The notes below the pieces were generated by a model that was not told the origin of the DNA, ran no database searches, and worked only from the letters and a program-made list of their open reading frames with translations. DNA of 64,000 nucleotides from CALNXN01 sp942490645 (lineage in GTDB: Bacteria > Pseudomonadota > Alphaproteobacteria > Rhodobacterales > Rhodobacteraceae): assembly GCA_942490645.1 (NCBI GenBank), contig CALNXN010000010.1, positions 186,001 to 250,000 on the forward strand, given 5' to 3'. Below, piece by piece: positions 45,302 to 54,567 of the stretch. Position 1 is the first letter of the stretch. Each line of letters begins with the position of its first letter. The position numbers were made by a program, and so were the translations under genes.

Positions 45302-46525
45302 ATGCGTACCGGCAAAACCAACCGTGCAACTCCTCTGCCACTTGCAGACAACGGACTGAAAACTTCCGCGCCAGTGCCCGCATCAAACGCAGCCGGCCGA
45401 TCAAGACTGTTTTTGATCCCACTATTCATGCTCACGCTGTTTAGTGGGGCTGTGATTGGAATGTATTTCCAACCCCCTGGACTTCGTATGTTTTTCAATG
45501 CCACAGGGCTTGAACCCGGTGCGGGCACCGAAACCCCGATTGCTGTGGCGATCCAGAAAGTAATTTCTCAACAAGAAATCGCTGTCGTCAGTGAAGGCGA
45601 CGTCGTCGCGCTGGGGCGAATAATTCCACGTGGGGATGTCATCCGGGTGGCTCCCCCGGCTGGCGCCGGCGACGCGCGGATTGCTGAAATTCGTGTGGCA
45701 GAAGGCGTTCAGGTGGCCAAGGGTGATGTGCTCGCGATCCTTGATAACTTGCCTCAGCTTGAAACCAGCGTCGCTTCATCCCAAGCCAATGTCGCAGTGC
45801 GCGACGCCAATTTGTTGCAAACGCGCGCCGCCATCCGCGCCAGCCGGGACGAAGCAAAAGCGGCCCTTGAGCGCGCCGAGGCAACAGCCAAAGTCGCGCA
45901 ATCCGATCTGGATCGGGCCACATCCCTTTTCGAGCGTGGTATTGTCACGCGGGCGGATTTTGATCGGCTTGTCGCGCGCGCCAATGAGGCGGGCCGTGAC
46001 GTCGAACGAAACATCGCAACCTTGTCGCGCTACGAAACCGGGTCAGAAACCGTTCAGGCCGACATCGCTGTTGCCGAGGCCAATCTGGAAGCAGCTCATG
46101 CCGATCTGGAGCGCGCCCGGCAAGACCTCGAGCGCGCATATGTACGCGCACCTGAAGATGGCACCGTGCTTGATGTCAACGCCCGCGTTGGTGAGCGACC
46201 GGCCAGTTCTGGCATCATCAATCTGGGAGATACGTCCCAGATGACGGTCGAGGCAGAGGTTTATCAAACCATGATTGGCCGTGTTGCCATCGGCGACCCC
46301 GTCACCGTCACAGCCGAGGCGCTGGCAAATGATCTTTCCGGCGTTGTTGCAGCCATTGGTCTTGAGATTGGCCGACAATCCATCACATCCGATGATCCCG
46401 CGGCCAATACTGATGCACGGGTGGTCGACGTCATTGTCATGCTTGATCAAGCCTCGTCAGACCTGGCCCGCCGTTTTACCAACCTCGAAACCATTGTGCG
46501 GATTGATGCAGGCCGAGTTGAATGA
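45302..46525 (+). CDS. HlyD/DevB-type membrane fusion protein of an ABC exporter
   Basis: A 407-residue adaptor: an N-terminal membrane anchor ('LFLIPLFMLTLFSGAVIGMYF'), a barrel-sandwich start ('ALGRIIPRGDVIRVAPPAGAGDARIAEIRVAEGVQVAKGDVLAIL'), a long coiled-coil hairpin (about residues 160-280, Ala/Glu/Arg rich) and 'LERAYVRAPEDGTVLDVNARVGERP'. The DevB subgroup of HlyD proteins partners with DevC/DevA, encoded next. The ATG at 45302, preceded by AAGGGGG, is preferred over a GTG at 45272. The stop overlaps the devC-like start (ATGA). The exported substrate is unknown; cyanobacterial relatives export glycolipids. Confidence 0.83.
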   Translation: MRTGKTNRATPLPLADNGLKTSAPVPASNAAGRSRLFLIPLFMLTLFSGAVIGMYFQPPGLRMFFNATGLEPGAGTETPIAVAIQKVISQQEIAVVSEGDVVALGRIIPRGDVIRVAPPAGAGDARIAEIRVAEGVQVAKGDVLAILDNLPQLETSVASSQANVAVRDANLLQTRAAIRASRDEAKAALERAEATAKVAQSDLDRATSLFERGIVTRADFDRLVARANEAGRDVERNIATLSRYETGSETVQADIAVAEANLEAAHADLERARQDLERAYVRAPEDGTVLDVNARVGERPASSGIINLGDTSQMTVEAEVYQTMIGRVAIGDPVTVTAEALANDLSGVVAAIGLEIGRQSITSDDPAANTDARVVDVIVMLDQASSDLARRFTNLETIVRIDAGRVE

Positions 46526-47697
46526 GCAGATTTCTGGCTTTTTTGTTTGGCAGGCTGCCCATAGGCTGGCTTCAACTGTCCCATAACAAGGGGCGATTGG
46601 CTGCGGCCATCGCAGGAGTGGCCTTTGCAAATCTGCTCGTGTTCATGCAGCTGGGCATTTTGGGCGCTCTGAACGGGTCCACGGTTGCGCCATACACGAT
46701 GTTAAACGCCGACATCATTATTTCATCTGAGGATGGCAATACGCTCACCGACAGCGGCAATGTCGCCCGGGCGCGGATGTTTCAGGCGTTGGGCGTGCCC
46801 GGTGTCGCCTCCGCCACGCCTCTGTTCATTGGCTCTCTTCCCTTCACAATGCCGGATGGCACCTCGGTGTCACTCCTGGCCTTTGGCATAGATACATCCA
46901 GCCCAACGTTTTTTTCTTCGCCCATCGCTGCCTCACTCGACGCGTTGGAGACCGAGAACACTGCCCTTCTGGATACGCAAACACGGGGCGTGCCCGCTTC
47001 CACCATTGAGGGTCTGTTGGCGGGTCAGCCATTCGCATTTGAAGTCAATGGACGAACCATGACAGCCATCGGAACCGTCCAAGTGGGGGGTGGTTTTCTC
47101 GCGGATGGCACAGTTGTTCTGTCAGATCAGACATTTCTTCGGTTTTTTGAACGGCGTTCAAGTGGAGCGCCAAGTCACATACTCATAAAAGTGGAAGACA
47201 ACGCCTCGGTGGACCGGATTATTGAGCGGCTCGAAATGGTGCTGCCCGCCGAAAGCGTAAAAGTTCAAACTGTCGAGGGCGCGGCGACAGCCGATTTAGC
47301 GTTCATGTCGACTGAGCGCCCGACAGGTATCATCTTCGGGTTCGGCGTGTTGATTGGGATTATTGTTGGCATTGTCATTGTCTATCAGGTGCTGTCGACC
47401 GACGTCGCCGATCATCTGAGTGAATACGCGACGTTCAAGGCGATGGGGTACGGCCAGCCATTTTTTCTAGGCATTGTATTCGAAGAGGCTGTCGTACTTG
47501 CAATATTTGGATTTATTCCCGGATTTATTGTCTCACTTGGTCTTTATGCAGGGCTCAGCGCAGTAACCAGCTTGCCTGTCGCCATGGATGCAAGCCGCGC
47601 CATCCTTGTCTTTTTAGGTACGCTGTCGGCATGTACCCTGTCTGGTGCAATCGCGACAAGACGGCTGGCGGGCGCTGATCCGGCGGATTTGTTCTGA
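46522..47697 (+). CDS. DevC-type ABC exporter permease
   Basis: A 391-residue permease with an N-terminal helix ('AAAIAGVAFANLLVFMQLGILGAL'), a large periplasmic MacB-like domain (about 45-250) and three C-terminal helices ('GIIFGFGVLIGIIVGIVIVYQVL', 'AVVLAIFGFIPGFIVSLGLYAGL', 'AILVFLGTLSACTLSGAIATRRLAGADPADLF'). The end 'ATRRLAGADPADLF' matches the DevC family. It is translationally coupled on both sides: its start overlaps the fusion protein stop, and its last base is shared with the ATPase start. Confidence 0.87.
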   Translation: MSRFLAFLFGRLPIGWLQLSHNKGRLAAAIAGVAFANLLVFMQLGILGALNGSTVAPYTMLNADIIISSEDGNTLTDSGNVARARMFQALGVPGVASATPLFIGSLPFTMPDGTSVSLLAFGIDTSSPTFFSSPIAASLDALETENTALLDTQTRGVPASTIEGLLAGQPFAFEVNGRTMTAIGTVQVGGGFLADGTVVLSDQTFLRFFERRSSGAPSHILIKVEDNASVDRIIERLEMVLPAESVKVQTVEGAATADLAFMSTERPTGIIFGFGVLIGIIVGIVIVYQVLSTDVADHLSEYATFKAMGYGQPFFLGIVFEEAVVLAIFGFIPGFIVSLGLYAGLSAVTSLPVAMDASRAILVFLGTLSACTLSGAIATRRLAGADPADLF

Positions 47698-48410
47698 TGG
47701 CGGATGACTGTCCGATCAGCGTGGTTGGGTTAAACCACTTCTTCGGCACTGGTGAAGCCCGCAAGCAGGCGATTGGGGACATAAACCTCAGGATCATGCG
47801 GGGCAGCCTGACGATCCTGATGGGACCCTCCGGATCAGGGAAAACAACGTTGCTGACGCTCATGGGTTGTCTGCGCGAAGTGCAGGATGGAAGCGTCAAA
47901 CTTCTGGGGCAGGAATTGCATGGAGCGCAAGAAGCCCAAATGGTCATGCTGAGACGGCGATTGGGGTTCATTTTTCAGGCGCACAACTTGCATGAAAGCC
48001 TGACAGCCGCACAAAATGTGCTGATGGGGTTGCAGGTGCATGGACCGGGTGATGCGGTCAAACAGTTGAACGCGACCCATCATATGCTGGACATTTTAGG
48101 CCTTGCAGACCGGGTCGATTACCTACCCGGCAACCTGTCTGGAGGGCAGAAGCAACGCGTTGCTGTTGCCCGCGCTTTGGTCTCGAACCCCGAAATCATC
48201 TTTGCAGACGAGCCGACCGCCGCTCTCGACAAAGAGTCAGGTTTGAACGTTGTGGCAATGCTCAAGGCGCTTGGGCAAACGCGCCAAACAACAACAGTGA
48301 TGGTGACACACGACAATCGCATCCTCGAATTGGCCGACCGGATTGTAACGATGGAAGAGGGAAGAATTGTTGGCGATACCAAGCCCTCTTCATCGGTCAA
48401 ACCGATATGA
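47697..48410 (+). CDS. DevA-type ABC exporter ATPase
   Basis: A 237-residue ATPase of the LolD/MacB class. Walker A is 'GPSGSGKTTLLTLMGCLR', Q-loop 'FIFQAHNLHESLTAAQNV', signature 'LSGGQKQRVAVARALV', Walker B 'IIFADEPTAALDKESG' and switch 'VMVTHDNRILELADRI'. It begins immediately at the end of the permease gene and completes a DevBCA tripartite exporter. An outer-membrane TolC partner is not encoded here. Confidence 0.88.
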   Translation: MADDCPISVVGLNHFFGTGEARKQAIGDINLRIMRGSLTILMGPSGSGKTTLLTLMGCLREVQDGSVKLLGQELHGAQEAQMVMLRRRLGFIFQAHNLHESLTAAQNVLMGLQVHGPGDAVKQLNATHHMLDILGLADRVDYLPGNLSGGQKQRVAVARALVSNPEIIFADEPTAALDKESGLNVVAMLKALGQTRQTTTVMVTHDNRILELADRIVTMEEGRIVGDTKPSSSVKPI

Positions 48411-48838
48411 AATCGCCGGAAACTCTGCAACGTACGACAATGTCGACATCGCAGACTTATGGACGAAACTGCTGCGCAGATTGGCAGAGACACGATCCAC
48501 CCCATCCGGAACTCTGTCATAGGCCTCCCTGACCTCGTCGCGCCTACGGCAAACGTCAGCTTTCTGAGCTGCCGCGCGGCGAGATTATTGGACTGGTCAG
48601 GACGACAGGTTTGCTGCGTGAGCGAAATACGGGAGTCAAATCCGGCTGCTTTGGGCTCACTGCGGACCTTCGGCGCACGTTACACTAACGTCCGCAATGC
48701 GGGACGGAGCAGGCTTTCGCCGCAGTCGAACAAATGTCTGGTTTCGGTGATTTATCCAAAGGAGTCGTTGTCGACGAAAGACGTGCACTCAACTGTTCGA
48801 CCGCGGAAGTGCGCGCGCCGTTTGATCAGAGAGGTTGT
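48411..48838. other. Gene-free spacer with decayed repeat-like sequence
   Basis: 428 bases with no credible gene. It contains GGGCTCACTGCGGACCTTCGG around 48651-48672; a related GGCTCACTGCGGCC lies at about 50682 on the far side of the cyclase gene. Remnants of this style are common between Rhodobacteraceae genes. No terminator for the exporter operon is evident. Confidence 0.4.
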
Positions 48839-50560
48839 TCATTGGTCCTCGGGAACACCGGCCTGTCGCAGACCATCAATGAACATCTGGTGCCGAGCGT
48901 GTGTAGCGGGCGGCATACTGTCAACCACCCGCTTGATGGTCAGGCCGGGGTAAGATTGCATCAGCGAAGCAACCGCATCGTCGGCTTCTTCCTTTCTTCC
49001 TGCGTTTGCACAAAAACTCGCAAGATCGCGATAGGCCCAAGTCACGCCCGGGCCCGCCGTAAGTCCCAGCTTCACAAGCCGGATAGCTTCATCGTAATTT
49101 TCGGCCAACCCCATCGCATACGCGCGTCCAAACTGAAAATTAAAAAAGAAAGGATCACGCGGGCTCAGTGCTTCAGCGCGATCAAACGCGGAGAGGCCAG
49201 CCGCAATGTCCTTGCGGTAAACGTTGTTCCACCCCAATCGCATCCACCCCCAAGCGGAGTTCGGATCGAGGGACAACGCCCGTTCAAGAAGTTGGCCCGC
49301 GCGTTCATGGTCCAAGCCGGTCATTCCCAACGCAGCAGCGATAGCCACCAATGATGGTGCATGGTCATCAACAGAAAGCACTGCCAACTCAGCGTCTGCT
49401 TGTGCATTTTTACGTGAAAGCAGCGGGGTTTTGTTCCACATATACGTTGCTTGCTGCGCATAGGCCCAAGCCCTGAGCGCCTTCGCCCGAATATTGTCGC
49501 CGTCGCGTTCGATCGCGAGAGATAACAATTCGATCGCCCGTTCATTTTCTTCACGTCGGTGTTTCCAAAAATGCGGAAAGGCACTCATGTAGAGCTCGTA
49601 GGCTTTTCTATCCCTGGGCGCGACCGCGCGAGCGTCGGCGATTTCGGATGCACGAATAGATGGGGAAATTGCACCTGCGACCTGTGATGCAACGCGATCT
49701 TGTAAATCGAAAAGGTCATCAAGGTCGTCGTCATATCGCTGGGACCAAAGGTTCGCACCTGATTTTGCAGAAGAGAGCTGCACCGAAATTCTAACCCGCG
49801 ATCCAACTCTTCGTATTGATCCGGTGACGACGTATCGAGCTCCCAACTCTCGCCCGACCTCGCGAACATCTGCAACGCGCCCCTTGAAGATAAAGGCGGA
49901 TTGACGAGCAATAACGGTGATGTCGCTTACGCTGGACAGGGCAGACGTGATTTCATCGACAATGCCATCCGCGAAGAAGCCATCCTCGGCTCCGATCTCG
50001 TCGAAAGGCAGCACCACGACGGTAGGGGCTACTTCGTTGTTCTGCCCCGCCTGCACAATACCGTCCCCGACCACCCATGCTTCAATAAGGTCAGGCAAGT
50101 TCTTGACTGAAACATCGCCGACAGAGTTCAGATCGGCGTCAATTCGCCCCTTTACCTGATCCCGCATTGCGCGTGACATGCAAATGCCTCCTACAGGAGA
50201 GATTGCTTCGAGTCGGGCGGCGACATTCACAGCGTCACCGAAAATGTCATCGCCAACCGCGACAACGTCACCGAGATGTACACCTATTCTAAAACGAAGC
50301 TGACCGTGCTCCGCTCGACCCGCTTCTCGCGAGGCCATCGTCTCTTGAATGGCCAATGCACAACGGGCTGCTTCAATTGGTGATGGAAACTCTGCCAGAA
50401 ATCCGTCGCCCATGGTTTTAATAACGCGCCCTCCTGCATCTCGCACCAAAGGGCTCACCACTTTGCTCCAGACGACGCGCAGCCTGGAAATCACACCCTC
50501 TTCATCTTCTGCGATTAGTCGCGAATACGCCGCTAGGTCAGCGGCGACTATCGTCGTCAA
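48839..50560 (-). CDS. Class III adenylate/guanylate cyclase with TolB-like and TPR domains
   Basis: A 573-residue multidomain protein. The cyclase domain (about 1-170) shows 'TTIVAADLAAYSRLIAEDEEG' (metal Asp), 'GGRVIKTMGDGFLAEFPSP', 'RFRIGVHLGDVVAVGDDIFGDAVNVAARLE'. The TolB-N-like/FlgO-like segment (about 185-310) has 'VVVLPFDEIGAEDGFFADGIVDEITSALS'. TPR repeats (about 320-560) end the protein. No ATG is available in frame; the only starter near the family N-terminus is TTG at 50560. The usual initial Met-x-Arg-Arg-Leu is reflected in the upstream 'DIRRLTT', suggesting the original start may have mutated. It may have low expression or be an early pseudogene. Confidence 0.75.
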   Translation of the reverse strand: MTTIVAADLAAYSRLIAEDEEGVISRLRVVWSKVVSPLVRDAGGRVIKTMGDGFLAEFPSPIEAARCALAIQETMASREAGRAEHGQLRFRIGVHLGDVVAVGDDIFGDAVNVAARLEAISPVGGICMSRAMRDQVKGRIDADLNSVGDVSVKNLPDLIEAWVVGDGIVQAGQNNEVAPTVVVLPFDEIGAEDGFFADGIVDEITSALSSVSDITVIARQSAFIFKGRVADVREVGRELGARYVVTGSIRRVGSRVRISVQLSSAKSGANLWSQRYDDDLDDLFDLQDRVASQVAGAISPSIRASEIADARAVAPRDRKAYELYMSAFPHFWKHRREENERAIELLSLAIERDGDNIRAKALRAWAYAQQATYMWNKTPLLSRKNAQADAELAVLSVDDHAPSLVAIAAALGMTGLDHERAGQLLERALSLDPNSAWGWMRLGWNNVYRKDIAAGLSAFDRAEALSPRDPFFFNFQFGRAYAMGLAENYDEAIRLVKLGLTAGPGVTWAYRDLASFCANAGRKEEADDAVASLMQSYPGLTIKRVVDSMPPATHARHQMFIDGLRQAGVPEDQ

Positions 50561-50716
50561 ACGTCTGATATCAAGCTCCCGGAAACTGTTCGTACAGCCT
50601 GAATGAACGATATTCGCAAAGCAAGCGTCAACTGTGCCGCAGTAGCCGCCATTCGATCGCCTCGCAGCATCGGTCAGTTTCGGCTCACTGCGGCCATTTG
50701 ATCGATCGCAGCATGT

Positions 50717-51085
50717 TCACCGTTGGATCGTGTCGCGGCGGGGTACGGACGGCCCAAAACAGTCCTTCAAGTCTTCAATAGAGCTGCTGTGCTGCTGCCA
50801 CAAAACGCTCATTCGTGACCGCGGCAACATTTTTACTAGTCCGGCGCTTCCAACTTCCAATACTACACTGAACTCTCTAAACGGTCGGCCAGTTTCGTAG
50901 CGATAAAATCGCCGTCTTTCTTCAACTCTTGTAAGTCTTGAAGGCAAGAAGCAGAGGTGTAAAACAAGATCGTCGTATAAGCCGAAATTCTTCGCTGCCG
51001 TACTCTCGATGGTTTTCAAAATCGGTGTTTCATAGCCTCTGTCGTCGAAAATCATGTCGTATATGCGTCGTGAAACTCTGGCCAA
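50717..51085 (-). CDS. Hypothetical protein, possibly a remnant
   Basis: A 122-residue open frame with TTG as the only starter, directly preceded by an in-frame TAG. The sequence is coding-like ('RIYDMIFDDRGYETPILKTIESTAAKNFGLYDDLVLHLCFLPSRLTRVEERRRFYRYETGRPFREFSV') and soluble. I do not recognise a family. The lack of an ATG and the surrounding non-coding DNA suggest the 3' part of a decayed gene. Confidence 0.35.
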   Translation of the reverse strand: MARVSRRIYDMIFDDRGYETPILKTIESTAAKNFGLYDDLVLHLCFLPSRLTRVEERRRFYRYETGRPFREFSVVLEVGSAGLVKMLPRSRMSVLWQQHSSSIEDLKDCFGPSVPRRDTIQR

Positions 51086-51370
51086 TGGCTATGCTTTGGC
51101 TCCTTTTAACCAACAACGATCGGACCGCCCACTTACGGATTTCTGGTGTTATGTTTCGATCCATACATAAGCACTCGTAGGAATCGACCTCTGACAAGAC
51201 AGGAGTGTTTCTTTTGGAGCGCCAAACTACGAAGTGTAAGGCTACGAGCCCTTACGATTACCTTGCTGTAGGCATGGCTTGCCCTTTGGTTCAGTTGTTG
51301 AGATCAGACAAAATTGACTGGCTGTTATACTGGCGTTCGGGAGATATGACCGGAGCTGGATTGAAACCTT

Positions 51371-53713
51371 TCACCTCGCGATTAACCGAATCCGTTGGGT
51401 CGTCCCATTCGGCAACGTCAATTCCACGTTGCGTGCGTCGAAATCCACGGTAGAAACATGATCGTTCAAGTTGCGCGCGTTTTTGTCCACCGAGGCAAAG
51501 CCTGTCACACGACCAATTAACCGCATCTGGCTTGCTCCGCGTAGCTCCGCGTAACTCAGGTTCTTGAACTCGAGCATTAGATCGTCGGCATTGTGGGATA
51601 GACGCAGCATAATGTTAAATCCAGATTGAGCGCTAATGACATCGGGCCTACCTGAAGCCAAAACGTGGTCTGGCAAGACATCCGCCAGTGTTAAGGACAT
51701 TGTTTTCAAGTCTGGCTCCGCCTGCCCAAATGTGAATTTGACGATTTGTGACTTGGGTCTGCCAATGCGCACGCTCACATTCCTGTCCAACAAAGCGCGC
51801 CCGCGCGCGGCACTCCATTCACGGAACAACATGGCATGAGTGTCCGACAATTCATTGGCAAAAACGCCCTCCCCAAAGAACTCGGGCCAGATTTTTGGCG
51901 TTTGTACCGGGTCTTGCCGAACCCGCTGTTCGTATTCAATCCAGTCTTCGGCAAAGATGCCCCAAAAGTCTTCCGGAAAAAAGTCGGGTTCAAAATGCGC
52001 ATGAAGCGCGGTGCGAGTAGTGTGGTCTGTTATTTCCGGCAGTCCATGGAGCCGAAGGGTTCCGATGCGATCTTGGAGCAAACCGGTAATTTCTTCACCA
52101 CGGAGGTGACTTAGCTGCAGTATCGGTGTCGTTTTTGCGGCCTCCCAGTACATATCAAGCTGATCGTTCACGCGCGCGCGAAAATCACGTTGCACCCCGA
52201 TCTTATCGAAAGGATCACTGGCATAGTCGAGACGCAGGCGCTCTGTGATGAAGGTTCCGCTGCCAGTCCCTTCCCAATCCCAGAACGGGCTAAGCCCCAC
52301 GGGTGGCTCCCTGCCCAGGTCACACGTCGGCAGCGCGTCAATTCCAGACGGCAGATATACAGGCGACTGTACCAATTCGTCGAAGTCTTTTCCGCTCCGA
52401 AACTGGGACGACGGCACCACGCGCATCAGAGTAACTAGCACACCGGAGCGCGGTTGTTGCGATGCGCACATAGCTGCTTGCTGATCTCCATCAAAGCTAT
52501 TTATTTCCCCAAGCGCCGACGAAAAATCCGTGCGGTCAAACCGCGCTCCGGTGAAGGTCGCACCTTCGAGATTGGTTGCTGGAAAAAAAGCGCCGCGTAG
52601 GTCGGCATTCGTGAAATCGGCATTCCTGAGATCAGCCAGAAGGAAATTTGCCGACCGTAAATCCGCGCCCCGAAAGTTGGCGCCCCGGGCGGAAACCCCT
52701 GCCCAGTTGCTAGAGACACCATTTATTCCCTCAAACGTCGCACCGTCGGCTTGCGCAAAATAAAACCTCGCTTTGGACGCACTTGTGGCGCTGAAGTCGC
52801 TGCCCGCCAGATCTGCAAAATCAAAAAACGTTGCATTGAGGTCTGCCCTTGCTAACAAGGCGTTGCGCAGGTTGCTGCCAGTCAGGCGGGCTTCGGACAA
52901 GTCGCTCTGCGACAGTACTGCGCCCTCCAGCCCTAGACCACGAAGGTCAACGCCGGACAACGGCGAGCCATTGCGAACGAGATCTTCGATCGCTGCAATC
53001 TGGCCCATGTCGCCTTTCGGGCGCATCTCAACCAGTCGTGTAAGTAGGGTCAAGGATTGTGCGATTTGCGACACGTCTCGAGCCGGGCCGCGCACCCATC
53101 CACCTTCCAGCGACGCGATGTAATTCAAGTTGCTAGCCACCATGTCGGCGCCACGTTCTGCCCTGTTGAGCAATTGAAGCACGATGCCTGCAGGCGTGCC
53201 GTTCTCAAGGATCAGGGAACCGCTGATCCGTTTTCGGTCAGACGCATCGCTTCCAGTATCCAAAGCTGGAAAGTCCAGCACCAATATCCGTTCCTGCTTG
53301 CGGCTCAGGCGCATGGGCTCGAACGCAAGGCCACCGCTTGCGCTGCGACTGACCATGACTACCCCGGGCAGCGATTTTAGGATTGCTTGGTCTGCATTGC
53401 TACAGACCGCTTCGCCACCGTCTTCCACGCGAAGGATAGCCAGATCATCGCTGCTTTCCCCTACGGACTTGAGAAAACGCGCTGCCGCACTTGCTCCACC
53501 CGTACCTGTGACCCGTGCTTGCTGCCGGTTGCCAAGGACGTGGGCCGGCAGGATGACGAGACATTCGTTGCCTCGCATACCTGCCAAGCCACGGCCGACG
53601 TTCCCATCAGCATCGACATGCACAGGGTTCGCATTGGCTGCGGGTACTAAACCGGGCGATGCACCCAAAAGCAGACCCGCTCCGATCAATGCGCCAAGCA
53701 TAAAAAGTTTCAT
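51371..53713 (-). CDS. Exported trypsin-like/pentapeptide-repeat protein of unknown function
   Basis: A 780-residue protein with a signal peptide (1-28). Residues about 35-200 form a trypsin-like fold: His58 in 'CLVILPAHVLG', Asp90 in 'ESSDDLAILRV' and Ser164 in 'RISGSLILENGTPAGIVLQ', where the canonical GDSGG is altered but Ser is kept. Residues about 252-400 are pentapeptide repeats of A(D/N)LxxA type ('GANFRGADLRSANFLLADLRNADFTNADLRGAFF'). The last 370 residues are an unidentified domain rich in aromatic and acidic residues. The ATGA overlap with the upstream membrane-protein gene fixes the start at 53713. It is the last gene of a three-gene operon. Confidence 0.75.
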   Translation of the reverse strand: MKLFMLGALIGAGLLLGASPGLVPAANANPVHVDADGNVGRGLAGMRGNECLVILPAHVLGNRQQARVTGTGGASAAARFLKSVGESSDDLAILRVEDGGEAVCSNADQAILKSLPGVVMVSRSASGGLAFEPMRLSRKQERILVLDFPALDTGSDASDRKRISGSLILENGTPAGIVLQLLNRAERGADMVASNLNYIASLEGGWVRGPARDVSQIAQSLTLLTRLVEMRPKGDMGQIAAIEDLVRNGSPLSGVDLRGLGLEGAVLSQSDLSEARLTGSNLRNALLARADLNATFFDFADLAGSDFSATSASKARFYFAQADGATFEGINGVSSNWAGVSARGANFRGADLRSANFLLADLRNADFTNADLRGAFFPATNLEGATFTGARFDRTDFSSALGEINSFDGDQQAAMCASQQPRSGVLVTLMRVVPSSQFRSGKDFDELVQSPVYLPSGIDALPTCDLGREPPVGLSPFWDWEGTGSGTFITERLRLDYASDPFDKIGVQRDFRARVNDQLDMYWEAAKTTPILQLSHLRGEEITGLLQDRIGTLRLHGLPEITDHTTRTALHAHFEPDFFPEDFWGIFAEDWIEYEQRVRQDPVQTPKIWPEFFGEGVFANELSDTHAMLFREWSAARGRALLDRNVSVRIGRPKSQIVKFTFGQAEPDLKTMSLTLADVLPDHVLASGRPDVISAQSGFNIMLRLSHNADDLMLEFKNLSYAELRGASQMRLIGRVTGFASVDKNARNLNDHVSTVDFDARNVELTLPNGTTQRIRLIAR

Positions 53714-54567
53714 TCGCAATGCTCTCTTCTTTGGTGGTTCCATGCGTAAAACATACCTAGTAATTTTCCGGTGAGTGCGGCGCCAAAGATACCAAAGACC
53801 GACCATATGAAGATGACGAGCCGATCATTCAGAAACTGGTCAACCAGACCCAATTTCTCCCGACGTGATGCAGTAAAAAAGCCCTTTATTTCAGCAGCCT
53901 TGGCTTCAACTCGCACGACCACTTCGTGTTGGTTAGGTCCAACAGAGTAGATCACCCTTGCAGGACTTTCAGCTTCAAGAAAGCTGACCTCATCCCCCAA
54001 CAGCAGTGGGAACCCGCGCGCGACATAGATACGATCTTCGATGATCGTTCGGCCAAGCAAGTCGACCTCGCCACCGCGAAGTAAGTATTGGGGGCGCGTG
54101 GCCAGTTGATTGGGCTCTTGACCAAGGGTCAAATCATCAGCGGGAAAGACTAGGTTGGTAAGTGTCTCACTACTGATCTCTAGGAACACTTCCGATTTCA
54201 AAGGTTGGGCCGTGTCCCCATCAATCGTGAGCGTTCCGGCCAAGCCTTCTTCGCTCGTGAGAGCAACAAGCAACCCATCTTCGTTTGGGACGAGACGGAT
54301 GTCTGCAGGCCCCGTCAAGCGCAGCGTCATTTCATGTGTGTCTTCAGACAACTCGCCGCCCCTTAGCCGTGCTTGAGGCAAATACCAACTGACGTGACTG
54401 GCTTGAAAGGAAGGGTCTACAGGAATTTTGGCGGTGAGCGGCGTCGTCCCGGCGCGCACAACAATCAACGTACTTGGGGAAACAGTGGCGATGATTATGC
54501 CCGTCGCCAGTGCAACACCTACCAAAAGAGCGATGAGCCAAACTTGCACACCCGCCCAATCTTTCAT
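53710..54567 (-). CDS. Membrane-anchored periplasmic protein of unknown function
   Basis: A 285-residue protein with one helix near each end (about 8-31 'VWLIALLVGVALATGIIIATV' and about 247-272 'LVIFIWSVFGIFGAALTGKLLGMF'). Between them lies a periplasmic beta-rich domain ('LRGGELSEDTHEMTLRLTGPADIRLV', 'LTIDGDTAQPLKSEVFLEI', 'QYLLRGGEVDLLGRTIIEDRIYVARGFPLLLGDEVSFLE'). I recognise no family. It overlaps both neighbours by ATGA, so the three proteins are made together and probably form an envelope complex. Confidence 0.72.
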   Translation of the reverse strand: MKDWAGVQVWLIALLVGVALATGIIIATVSPSTLIVVRAGTTPLTAKIPVDPSFQASHVSWYLPQARLRGGELSEDTHEMTLRLTGPADIRLVPNEDGLLVALTSEEGLAGTLTIDGDTAQPLKSEVFLEISSETLTNLVFPADDLTLGQEPNQLATRPQYLLRGGEVDLLGRTIIEDRIYVARGFPLLLGDEVSFLEAESPARVIYSVGPNQHEVVVRVEAKAAEIKGFFTASRREKLGLVDQFLNDRLVIFIWSVFGIFGAALTGKLLGMFYAWNHQRREHCE

